In this document: positions 1 to 11,449 of the stretch, piece after piece
How the letters are laid out: each line of letters begins with the position of its first letter
Numbering within the stretch: position 1 is the stretch's first letter
NCBI GenBank assembly: GCA_903772945.1
Contig: CAICTM010000197.1
Location: forward strand, 9,411 to 73,410
Direction: 5' to 3'
Length of the DNA stretch: 64,000 bases
Origin: Seminavis robusta
Taxonomy: Eukaryota; Bacillariophyta; Bacillariophyceae; Naviculales; Naviculaceae
Program-made: the position numbers and the translations under genes
The notes under the pieces: model-generated
Seen by the model: the letters and a program-made list of their open reading frames with translations, nothing else
Database searches by the model: none
Told to the model about the DNA's origin: nothing

Positions 1-3000
1 TCTTTTGTGGTGGTGGTGGCCCATGATGATGGTGTATATGATTCCAATTTCTCTCAAACTGCGCCGAGTCACTCCTAGCTACCGTAGCTTGTTGCATGTA
101 CTTGGCTTGCTGGGATAATATGTATGTACTCGTCCTCTGTCACTGGTACACCATATGGCTGCCATGTAACAGCAACTTGCCAATTTGGCAACCACAATTG
201 TTGTCCAACGATCATCCAGTGTATGCTTTGCAACAGGGATGGGTATCACTAAATGCACTTCCACCCCCCTCACTGCCTATGCTCTGCCAATTGACTATCA
301 GTGTTTGCTTGGTCGATGGTCACATGAGCACATGAGCTCACATATCACATGTTTCGTTGAGATACTGGTACAGTAACAGCTCTGGTAACCCAGCCAACAA
401 AACTAGGTAAATTGCTACGAGTACTCAGTACTCATACGCTGTACCGTACGGTAGTAACGTACGAGTATTCACCCCAGCCGTACTCAGTGTACAGTACCGG
501 CACTGTACGGTAGCATGGAGAACTCCCACGATTTAGAAACGGTTTGTCCCTCTTCTTGCCAGCTGCCAGCCACGCAGCCACGGGATCAGTGGCTCATCTT
601 CAGCACCTTGGGGTAATGTCCTCCAAATGGAAGAAAAAGCTCAAATCTTAATTGTTCAGAAAATGTAAAATGAAGCAAAGAGACATGCAGGACTCCACAA
701 GGCCTGTTGAAGTTGAATAATCTGAATCTGAATTCTCAGAGCCTCTTAGAGCCTATTTAGGCTCTTAGAATTAAGATTGGAAAATTGAAAACTCAGATCC
801 CAGTGTAAATTAGCTGGATATTCAATCTGGTTTTTCAGATCTGAATTCTAAGAGCCTGTTGTAATTTTAAGAGCCTAATTAGGCTCTTAAGATTCAGATT
901 CAGATTGGTCAGCTCAAATAGGCTGTTTCCTTTTCAGTCTGGGGAACATATTTTTGAAGAAAATGTTTTTGAAAAAAGGAGAAAAGACTCAATTTGAGTT
1001 GATTACCTCAAGGTGCAGGAGTGCATGTAACATAGCTGTTGAGCAGTTGTTGTCATTATTATTATTTGGGATTAAATTTTGGGCTACATGTACCGTGTTG
1101 AAGAAGGCAAAGCTATTGGGTTCAGAAACGTGCAGGACAAAAGCTATCCCTACAAGCGTCTTATACATGACACAGTACATGTGCTACAGCTAGCTACAGG
1201 ATGTATCAACTTGATACTCACAGACTCGAAGTGGGAGCTTCAGCTGGGCTTCTCGCCAGAACAGTTCAGTGCACCGACCAAATGAGGAGCTACACCATGG
1301 ACAAGATGTAAGTCAAAAGACCAAAGGACAAGGGGGGGCATCCCTGCGTACTCGTCAGCACAGTGGTCAACCAATCTTGTCAATCCAATTCCAAGAAAGA
1401 GGAGGGCTGAAGGTGTCGCCCTCATCACCGATCCACAAATCACAAGGAACCGCAACTTACTCAGTGTGCTCGGTCATGGGCACATGTTTCGTCTGGTAAC
1501 CAGCCAAACTATTCACCTCGCTATAGGTAGACTCTAGATAGATTGCTCGTACTGTACGGTACTGGCTAGCAAGCAGGAAACGGTTTGTCGACCGAAACCC
1601 CTCTTCTTGCCAACCAGCTGTACTGGCATCAGCTGGACTCTGTGACTGCAAAACCTAGCTAGACTTTGGCTTCGGACAGGGTTGTTGTAGCCGGCTATCG
1701 GTACAGGCCTCATGGCATTGTGCTAGCTAGCTAAATGTGGGCCCAAGAGCGCTGTTTTGAGAGGATGGGAGCGACGAGGAGCTAGACTACTGAAGCTTCG
1801 CTCCATGACATCACATGCATCCTGCATCATACATCACCCTATTTTAATTTAATACCCACAGGACAAGGGCTGGTTACTACTGCCTTGTAGTAGTACCAGC
1901 AGATAGTAGTCAGCTCAGTGGCCAAGCGGTCAACCAATCTTACTTGGGGTCGGCATCCAACCAATTACAGTACAAGAAAGAGGAGCGAGGGCTGCAGGTG
2001 TCGCCCTCGCCCCTTTGCCCCCATAACAAGGAACAAGAAACCGCAACAACTGCCGAGTACCGGAAGTTGGTATAAATGTTCCTCTAGTGGACAAGGAAGT
2101 CAACAGGTGGGAAGCAAACCAGCGGCAACGTTACCTGGACCATCATCTTGGTGGCCAACAAAAAAGTTGCCACTGACCACACGTAGACTACACGTTTCTA
2201 GTAGTAGCTACCGGTACTATGATACCTTTAGCTGACATGTATGTAGCTTGCTTGCCACCTACATGTACTAGCTAGACTATTAGACACTGACTCTTCGGTA
2301 AGATTCTAGGATCCACATGTACCGGTGTACCGGTACATGTAGCCATCTGAACATTGTTGCTCTCTTGAACTCCAGGATCTCGACGGATGTATTACGAAGA
2401 TTTCTGACCGACGCAAGGGTTTACGACCAGAACAGCTCAGAGCCACTTTCAATGTGCAACAAAAGATATAGGAGGGGCAGTCCATAAGCACCACGCGTTC
2501 TTTCGAGGGAACCAAAACGATTTTGCTGCCCCCCTTTAAATCCTGAAAGAAACGTTTCATACAAAAATAAATAATTGTCATTGTCTTCTTGAAATCAGTC
2601 ACTGGGAGCTCACTGGGATTTTCATCAGAATCTGAACAGGCATCAGGTGTGACACACTGCAATCAGCTTCCCATTGCACTGTCGGTATCATACGATGCCG
2701 TACATGACATTGTACCGGTATGCAACGCAAGCAACGTCGGCAAAGCGGCAAAGATCAACGATGGTCAAAGTTCTGTCACGATTTCTGAAGTCTTTAGCCT
2801 TTTAAAGACTTATGTAGACATGAAGGTGGTCGTAATTAGAAGACGTAAGATCCTCTGTTTTGTCCACCTGAGCTGTCAATGGAAGAATGGTCACAAGAAA
2901 GTTCCTAGTATTTCGATAACTCATTTAGAAAGCTTTAGTCCTGTCATACAACCGGTATTGAAATGGTGGTAAAAACATGAAATACTGGAAACCAAGAGCA

Positions 3001-3794
3001 GCTCCAAGAGCACATTCCAAGCAAAATTTAAATGAATTAGGCTGTCAAACGGAGCAAACAAGCAGGACTCAAATAGACTCAGTGAAAGGCGTATTTACTG
3101 GGAAACCCTAATGCCCTTCTCAGGCACTCGGCTTTGACTCTTGATGACCGCAGTAGTACCTCTAACTAAAGTCTGGAAAAAAGAAGCACAAAAAATCTCG
3201 CCGACCAACCTGGTTGGCCCAGGTCAATGGAAAATCCCCAGCGAAACTGAAGAAGGGACCACGTAATAAAAGTAAGTCCTGACGGATCCTGGTTGGCATC
3301 AGTCTTAACTTTCTAAAGCTCTGAAACCGATGACTGTTGTGGTTCAGCTTGGGGTAAATTGCAAGGATCCAAGAACGTAATGGCTGTCAGACTGCTTGAG
3401 AACTGGTTGAGCAATTATTCTCTTACTCCGCAGTGCTCCTACGCACAATTCGGAGCATTCTTTGTAGATTCGATTCGATTCAGGTAATTCAGTACTGCTG
3501 CTACAGTAACCAGCAGTACCGTAGCTACTGCAGTAGTCAGGCCACGACGTCGACCCAACCATCAGTGCAGCTTCGAAAGGCTTCAAGGTGCTCACTTTTT
3601 GAAAAGCTCAAGGCTGAATTCGGGTTCAACCGTTCAACCACACAACTTCTTTCTCAACCTCTGGAAGCGAAATCACAATTTTCCTTCCCACACTCAGCTA
3701 CCGTACCACTCTCATCACCCACCGGTTACCTCCAGTCATTCAGCACATTCACTTCCTCAACCAATCTTTTTTTAAGCATAAATAATTCCTAACC
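1..3794. other. intergenic region, repeat-rich
   Basis: I see no convincing gene here; open frames are short and carry no recognisable domain. The DNA contains many short palindromes (TACCGGTA, CTAGCTAG, GTACCGTAC), an inverted repeat at 719-906, and a diverged duplication in which about 1355-1455 resembles 1912-2047 (shared words such as GGTCAACCAATCTT, AAGAAAGAGGA and GGTGTCGCCCTC). The last few hundred bases should hold the promoter and 5' leader of the receptor gene that begins at 3795; I could not identify a specific promoter element. Confidence 0.6.
719..906. repeat. inverted repeat, MITE-like
   Basis: The left end (719-734, AATCTGAATCTGAATT) is the reverse complement of the right end (891-906, GATTCAGATTCAGATT) apart from the innermost base. 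Inside lie two nested palindromes, AGAGCCTATTTAGGCTCT near 759 and AGAGCCTAATTAGGCTCT near 870. The whole block can fold back on itself. I see no clear target-site duplication at its ends, so it may be an old foldback element or simply a hairpin-prone repeat. Confidence 0.5.
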
Positions 3795-6700
3795 ATGAGC
3801 AACAGAAAGAGCACGTTCCTCACCGCCAGGGCTTTGGACTTGGAGGACCCTGAAGATGATGTGTCGGACTGTGATTTGATCTCTGTGACGAGTCGCCGCA
3901 GCCGCCTGAGCGTGAACAGCAGCACCATGGGCGACATGAGTGCCGAGAAGGTGCCGGTCGCTGGAACCAACTCTATCCGCACTACCCTCTTTCTCATCAT
4001 CTTTCTGGGCGCCGCCACATCGGCCGCCTTTGTCGGATTCGGAGTGACCAAGGCTCAGGATGAGCAGCAGGTGGCCTTTGTCAGCTCGGCCACCGATGCC
4101 ACCAACAAGATCAATCTGGCATTTGAAGACTACGTCAACGCTGCCAGTACCATCCACTTGCGTTGTCGTCACCGCAACTTTACCCGTCAAGACTTTCGCG
4201 AGACTTTCGAGTATATCATTGCCAGTGGACTCCAATTCAAGGCCGCGCAGTTTGACCCCATGATCACTCACGACGAACGTCCCGCCGCGGAAGCGGAAGC
4301 CAGAGCCTACTATGCCGAGCACTACCCCCATGTGGACTATCAAGGTTTTCGAGGATTCAACTACCCCAACAGCACGTCCTTGGAACCGCGTATTGATCAG
4401 CCCTTTTACTTCCCCATTCACTACCAGGAACCCATCTTGGGCAACGAAGCCGCCATTGACCTCGACTACCATTCCTCCGAGTCTCGCACGCGCGCCGTCG
4501 GAGCCCTCTTTGAAACCAAAGGACCGTCCCTCACGGATCGTCTCTCGCTCGTCAAGAAAAAGGGAGAAGTCAGTCGTTGCGGCAATCACAATGGGCCTTC
4601 GTACGGCGTCGTGCTCATGCACCCCGGTGTCGCCCTCGATGAACCCCAAGCAGGAGACGAAATCTGGCCCAAGGACTTTTCGTCCATTGTTCTCTGTGTC
4701 CCCGACTTGTTGAAGCGGTCCACATCCGATCAAGCCATGAGTGCGCTCGTCTACATTCACGACCGTTCCCAGCCCGGAAAAGATGCCGTCTTTTTGGGAG
4801 GCGCATCGGTTCAGCATACCGATGGCAGTTCCGAACCGGACATTAACTTTTTGGACGAAGAACCACTCGAAGCGTTGTCGGCCGGGCTCATGGAACAAAA
4901 CAATGTCACGGCGGCCAACCGTGTCTGGACTGTCACGGTCTTGGCCATTGAAGGGACCTACAAGCCCGACATTTTGTTTGTCTGTTTGGGAGGCGCCGTC
5001 ATCTTTTGCGCCAGTCTCGCCCTGGCATTTTGGATGTGGACTTCGGCGCGCAGAGCGGAAAAGTTCAATAAGGTCCTTACTTCGGCACAACGATCCAACG
5101 CCATTGTGTCGTCGCTCTTTCCCAAGAATGTGGCCAAGCAAATGCTGGACTACGATGCCAACGATCGGGACGGAAAGAATGCCGACCTCAAGAGCAAGCC
5201 CATTGCCGATCTATTCCCCAACACAACCGTCATGTTTGCTGACATGGAAGGTTTCACCGCTTGGAGTTCACAGCGTGACCCCATCTCTGTCTTTCACCTC
5301 CTGGAAACTGTGTACAACGCATTCGATGAGATTGCCGCTCGCAGAAAAGTGTTCAAAGTGGAGACTGTGGGTGATTGGTAAGTACTAGTTGGCTCAACCT
5401 CTGATTCTCTTTCGTCCACCTTATCCCAAACTTACACTTGTTTGCCTTGTTATGCGCCGTATGTTGTAGTTATGTTGCTTGCTGTGGTCTTCCTGAACCC
5501 AACAAGAATCACGCACTGGTCATGGCCCGCTTTGCTCAAGATTGCGCCCGCAGGGTTCGAGTTGTCACTCGCAAGTTGGAAGTGGAACTCGGACCAGAGA
5601 CTTCCGCGCTTGGGTTCCGATTTGGTCTTCACAGTGGCCCTGTCACTGGAGGAGTGCTGCGGGGACAGCGTGCTCGTTTCCAGCTTTTTGGAGACACGGT
5701 GAATACTGCAGCTAGAATCGAGTCGACGGGAAAGAAGGGTAGGATTCAGATTTCTTCCGCCACAGCCAACCTTATCCGAGAAGCTGGAAAGGGTGCCTGG
5801 GTTGTCCCGCGTGAGGATAAAGTCTTGGCCAAGGGTATTGGAATCGTAGAAACCTGCTGGTTGACGCTGAAAGCAATTGACGAGGGCGATGCAGATGCGG
5901 ACATCACCGAGAGAGAAGACGACGAATTGGGTGGCGAGTTCCGTGACAAGCAGGTTGGATTGGTGGACTGGCACACTGAAAGTCTCGCACAGTTTCTCAA
6001 GGTGGTGGTGGCCCACCAGCGTTCGGCCCAGCAAAAGAAGGACAGTGATAGTGGACTCAAAGCAGCAGAACAGGAAGTTCTTGATCGCAGGGCTGCTCCA
6101 ATCGAGGAAATCTCCGACAGAATTCCTTTCCCCGAAATCGAGAATTTGGAAGCAATCCAAGAGGCTGCAGAGTCAATTGAATTGGGCATGAGTGTTATGA
6201 TGCAACTCCGCAACTTTGTGTGGTCAATGGCTGCTACGTACAAGCAAGTTCCATTGTAAGTCTTCGGATTCTCGCAAGCGTCGGTTTGCAAATTGCCTTT
6301 GCTAGCACTTACCGTTGATCTGTTTTTGCAGCCATAACTTCGACCACGCTTCCCATGTGGTAATGAATGTCATGAAGCTCTTGGGTTCTGCCAGCAATCA
6401 CAAGGACGATGGTTTGGATGATCCTTTGGCCCGCTTCACGTTGGTACTGGCTGCAATTGTCCATGACGCGTGAGTAAAAGCAGCAGACAGCGACCGGCTG
6501 GATGCCTGGTTGATTCTCATTCGATTCTCACCGCCGTGAAATGTTGCATTCTCAGTGACCATCCAGGTGTCCCCAATGGCCAGCTGAACAAGGAGCAAGA
6601 TTCGATTGCGATGGTGTATAACGGACAGAGTGCGGCGGAACAGAACTCGCTAGACATCACTTGGAACTTGCTCATGGAAGATCAGTACAAGGATCTGCGC

Positions 6701-7369
6701 CGCACAATCTACAAAAACAAGGAGGAAATGATTCGATTCCGCCAACTCTTGGTCCACACTGTCCTCGTTACAGACATTGTGAACAAGGAGCTTCAAACCA
6801 AGAGGAAGGAAAGATGGAACCGTGTCTTTGGCACTTCCGGTGAGGCCCCACAACCTCCCAGCATGTTTGAAACACTGGAGGATATCCAGAGCGAACGTCG
6901 CACAGCCTTGCTTGAGCTTGTGATTCAAGCCTCGGATGTGAGCCACACAATGCAACACTGGCACATCTATCGGCAGTGGAACACCTGCCTGTTCCACGAA
7001 ATGGACAAGGCTTGGAGTGAAGGGCGCGCCGACAAGGATCCTCGCAAGGACTGGTACAAGGGCGAGATTGGCTTCTTCAAGTTCTACATTTTGCCACTGG
7101 CTGACCGTGTCAAGCATTCCAGCGCCTTTGGAGCATTGGGAGCGGAGCTTTACCATTGTGCTGAAAGCAATATGATGGAGTGGGAAATGAAGGGCGAGCA
7201 GGTGACCCAAGAGCTGATCGAAGCCACTGCCAAGAAGAGCGAAGCCACTGCCAGGAGGAGAAATTCAATGGATGCGAGTAAGAAGTTTTCGACAGCACAA
7301 TTTGAGGACAAGCCTGAACAGGCTCTACAGGCAGCGGCTGAAGTATTCACAGATGAAATTGACCTTTAG
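3795..7369 (+). CDS. CHASE-type receptor guanylate cyclase fused to 3',5'-cyclic nucleotide phosphodiesterase
   Basis: Best model: exons 3795-5377, 5470-6255, 6332-6469 and 6556-7369, giving 1106 residues. All three junctions rebuild conserved motifs. Residues 62-84 and about 392-414 are membrane helices. The segment between them resembles a CHASE ligand sensor (FPIHYQEPILGNEAAIDLDY). The class III cyclase domain follows, with the metal Asp in FADMEGFT (D483) and the second metal Asp in VETVGD (D527, completed over intron 1), then LFGDTVNTAARIESTG. The C-terminal PDE domain has HNFDHASH (H791, H795), HDADHPGVPN (H834-G840, across intron 3) and the ASDVSH aspartate (D963). One protein can therefore make and destroy cyclic nucleotide at a membrane. 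The Glu in KVETVGD favours GTP, but the second specificity position is Gln (FQLFGD) rather than the Cys of animal guanylate cyclases, so cGMP is likely, not certain. In pennate diatoms such fusions are known to respond to sex pheromones. The start has a good context (ACCATGAGC). Confidence 0.93.
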
Positions 7370-8479
7370 GGCTGTGACAAGCACTGGGGCAGTGTCCTAT
7401 CGCCATCTTTCACATGTTGCAATCAACAACTGGCACAAGGAGACCTTTGCAAGCAAGCAACAGTTACCTCAAGCATCTTATTTCCCTTTCCCTGCTTGCT
7501 TGTTTGAATGTGTTTCTTCCAAACTTCCTGAACGAATTCTACATATTATACGTTTCCACTTCCTGCATTCTTGCCTCCTGCTATTAGGTAATGCATATTA
7601 TTCTCTTTGAAAAAACAAAAGATGGAAATCAAATTTAGATTTGCAAGAATTCAATCCCCTTGCCCTCTATTTGTAGGTGCATCAAGCAAGTAGCAAACCC
7701 TTTGTTTCATCTCTCTTGTCATCAGTTCGCAAATGCAATGGTGAGTGCGGTGCAGTGGTGGCAGATTACTACTAGCTAGTAGTCTAGCTACTAGTAGCTA
7801 GAGAGATGCGAATGTTGCCGCCGCTGCTCTCGAGGTTGGGCCTCCATTTCTGCCCCCAAGTTGCGTGCGGTACGATACCGAGTCGTACTAGTACCAGGTA
7901 CCGGGTAGAGGTGCAAAACTTTTGCCACCGAAATGTGCACCATTCTGATCTTGTATGCTACATACCGGTACGGTACATCGTACTGCCAACAGGGACCATG
8001 GACCAGGTACCAGGTAACATCTTACAGAAGAAGTATCCGTGGCTGACTAGCTAGATGTTCTACCAGTACCGGTACAGAGTTGCTACCAACAAACTAAAAG
8101 AAATTCCCATTTGGGATCTGGCCGCAAGGATTGATTGAATCAAATCAATCGAATCATCTGATGATCGTGCCGTCCTAAATATGTAGTGCTAATTCACCTC
8201 TGTGCCCACTCCATGTCGTCGCTGCGGACACTCGTAGCGTTTTGGTTCGCATCATTGTTCAGATTAACTCCTACGTTTAGAGCCAACTGGCATCACCCAG
8301 TCTTTCTCCGTTGCACCAAGAGCCATCGTAGCCTTTTTGTTCTACCTGCTACCAGGTATAGCCTTGTTAGCACAAGATGGAGCGTGATGCATCAAGTTGG
8401 CGACCGTTCCAACTGTGTTGCATGCTGGGCCTTTCTGAACCCAACGCAAATGAATCAATCATGCGCTGGCCATTGTCCC
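7370..8479. other. intergenic region between two 3' ends
   Basis: This is the 3' flank of the receptor gene and of the convergent gene on the minus strand. I see no gene. Around 7767-7804 there is a dense palindromic patch made of TACTAGCTAGTAG and CTAGCTACTAGTAGC, and TACCGGTA-type words recur at 7965-8075. Confidence 0.6.
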
Positions 8480-11187
8480 TTATTGCTGCGATTGCTGTTT
8501 CATGGCTCTTCGAATCTCAATCTTCAAAAAGATTTCAAACTCGGCATCGGAGCGAAACTTGACTTTTCGAACGGCACCCGCCGCCTTGCTGCTCCAATCC
8601 AGCGAATTGTGTGTGACGACTGTCATTTCATCTCGCACAATGGTAACATCAACGGTCAGCGAATAGCCAAAACTAATGACGAACCGTGCATGCAAATCAA
8701 AGACCGAAACCGCTAGCCATTCCGTCGATATCTTGTCGGTTGTATCTGGATACTTGGTTTGTAGCCAATGGCGGACTCTCTTTTGGTACAGGAAGGGGCA
8801 AAAGAGAAAAGCGTGAGAATCTTCCTAGCTGATAGAGCTAGCAGCCCCAATCGAATCGAACTGCACGTTCTGTACGATCCGATACAAAATACGTACCATC
8901 AATACCTTTCGAATGCGTTGTTCAAAGAGCATTTTCGTGCCGAGCGCCACAACCGACTGCAAAATCTTGGCCTTGGTTCGAACATCCTTCTTTTGTATCC
9001 GATCCAATCCCCTGGGTTTATTGGCATCTGCCAGCAATCGTTTTTCTTCTTCTTCTCGTTTCTGTGCCGTTTTGAAACTTTCTTGCAGCGAATGTTTGTG
9101 ATATGCTTCTTGGGCATGCAACAAGAGTGATCGACAGAGTACCAACAATTGTTCGGGACTCTGACTGCCACTGGTAACATTGGTAGTAGTTTTAGTGTTG
9201 GCATTTGCGGTCGCCGAAAAAGTAGTTTCCCGTTCGGCAGCTTCGACCAATTTGGCGCGCAATGTGTATTCACTATCCAACTGTACCTTGACTTCACTGG
9301 CATGACAGTGGACGACGCACAAGGCGGCGGCTCCTCCCGTTCCGGTAGGTCGGACCATGACAGCCGGTGGCGGTAGATAGTTTTCTTCGGATTCGCTGGA
9401 CAACCACATGACGGAATCGGATGGTTGTGCCGTTGCTTGTTGGGAATGATGTTGCACTTTGGGTTGTGCATCGGGATCCCCGAGATCGTCTCCCATGATT
9501 TCTGTGCGAATGGATTCGAATAGTTTGGCACAAAAGAGTGAATGCTGCAGAGACACGAGGACTTGTTCATCGTGGGGAAGCTTGTCATTGTCGTCGTCGT
9601 CACAGTCATCCTTCTTTTCTTCCTCGTCCTCCTCCTTTTCTTCCTCCTTTGGCTTTTTGTCGTCGTCTACTTCCATTTTGACAACAGCAGGTTCGTCATC
9701 TTGTTCCTCCTTTTTAATAACGACAGCAGCAGCACCACCAGATAGATCTCCTTGTGCGTTGTGTTTTTGTTTTTCTTCAATATTACTGGTGGTCATGGGT
9801 TCCAACGACGAACTCATACAGAATCCCGTGGACGGCTTTTCAATATCAAACTGGAGCGTCAAAAAAGAAACCTTATTGGGATCAAAGTCGGCCGATATTT
9901 TTCCCAGTGTCGGATCGGCAATGGCAAATGGTTCTGCCATTGTGAATTTCTTGTGCCACACTGGTTGTTGTTGTGATTGCGTTTGTGATTGTTGTGATGA
10001 TGATTGGCTACTACTAGTCGTAGTCGTTGTGGCGGTTTCAGTAATGTCCGAAGCAGTGTCCTGTTCCTTTTTGATTTTTTTGCTGGACGATTTTTTGGTG
10101 TGTTTTTCCCGTCTGCTTCGTCTTTTTCTTGTTTTTCTTCGTCATCTTGTGATTGATTGTTTGATTTAGTAGTACCCAATACTTGCGCCGTGTATTCTTC
10201 GGTCAATTCAACTGTGGCATACCGCGGCACTTGACTGGCCAATCGTCCCGCCAGTGACTGTCCCAAGACGCCTCCAATGGGATCGTAGACATCGACATCG
10301 ACGGCCACTACTTCGGTGGGTCGTACGGCATGCGGTTTGGCGCGAGTCCCGTGTTCCGGCGCCACCAACCTCCATTGCGGACGCAATTGTTTGAGCCGAG
10401 CATCGGGAATGGCTTGTGCAGACATGGCCGATTGGAGGCGATGACAGTGGCGTTGGAGGACTCGTGACATTTTGTCAAAGACGGCCCGTTTCCGCTTCAA
10501 TGTGTATTTGGCCTTGACGCGTTGTTCTTCTTGCATTTCCTTGGTGGCTTGCGATGCGGCGGTCTTGTTATTGGCGGGGGTGCTGGGAGTGGCAGGATCG
10601 GCTGGTTTCTTGCTGCCATCGTCGGTAGTTGCCTTGTCGGTTGTATTGGCGTTGGGAGTAGCTGCAGTATTGGGAGTGGCGGATCCTTGGGCGTTGGGAG
10701 TAGCCGCCGTTGCTGTAGTAGTTGGAGCAGTAGGGACTCCCAAATCGAGTGCTGGATCGACAATGTTGGTCAGACCAAAGTACTCTCCTGTATTGACCAA
10801 TGTGGACAAATTGATGGCTCGATTCAATTCAGCGACTCCACTGGCTTGCAATCGAGCAGATGCTACGGCCAAGGGATGGACTCGCGGCTCGGTCGACTTT
10901 TCCTTGTTTTCTTCTTCATCCTTGGTCGCGTCATCCGCAGTTCCCTGCATGTCCGACTCTAACAATCCGTACTTGGCAATCGATCGTTCAAAGAAACGAG
11001 ACCGTTCCACATCGTTGGGAGGAGGCAAATAGATGAATCGACCGTCGGGCAGAATGTGAGACGGAGGTAACGCATTCGACACATTCGAAGGATCTTCTTC
11101 ACTGATCCCTTCCTTCTTCTTGGGAAGTTCTGCTGTAGCAGCACCAACACCTGGAGCAGCACCACTGTTGTTGTTGGGGTCGGCCAT
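8480..11187 (-). CDS. MED17: probable Mediator complex subunit 17
   Basis: Proposed minus-strand exons: 11187-10223, 10112-8897 and 8779-8480, giving 826 residues. Features like MED17 (head module of the RNA polymerase II Mediator, nuclear) are an N-terminal ILPDGRFIYLPPPNDVERSR segment, matching the family's 'P-D-G-x-x-Y-x-P-P' start, the helical stretch VSLQHSLFCAKLFESIRTEI, and a mixed C-terminal domain. Low-complexity acidic, Ser/Thr- and Gln-rich linkers separate these parts. The second intron (GTACGT donor, pyrimidine-rich CCAAAAG acceptor) joins ...RKVLM to RVRHWLQTKYPD in frame and is well supported. The first junction is weak: the reading frame must change between about 10223 and 10112, and the model here uses a GTATGC donor and GCAG acceptor. 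A single-base assembly error in the A-runs there would be the alternative. Family assignment is by motif only. Confidence 0.6.
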
Positions 11188-11449
11188 GGTTGTCAGTAGC
11201 TACTGTTGTCAGTGGCTACTCTGTACTGTTGTTCTGGGAGGTTGGTCTCTGAGATTAGCAGACGAGGTGATGAGAGATGAATGTGCCATGTCCACGTTTG
11301 TTTGGATCGATGGCTTCATAACCTAAGATCTTCTTAGGGTTAAAGGCTAACGTTTGGATCTTTCAATCCCACTTTGTAGTCACCTCCCGAACGAGACGAA
11401 AGACGATGTTCTTCTGTAGTAGCTTCTCTACCAATTCCTACGTACCTGG

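Noticed and set aside
2589-2972. 127-codon frame
   Set aside because: No recognisable domain or signal, overlaps a frame of similar length on the other strand, and sits in repeat-rich DNA.
3789-5141. 450-codon open frame on the minus strand opposite the receptor cyclase
   Set aside because: It lies opposite strongly conserved cyclase/CHASE coding sequence and has no domain; long antisense frames arise from codon bias.
9459-10169. 236-codon plus-strand frame opposite the MED17-like gene
   Set aside because: Ser/Phe/Leu-rich complement of acidic and Lys-rich codons on the other strand.
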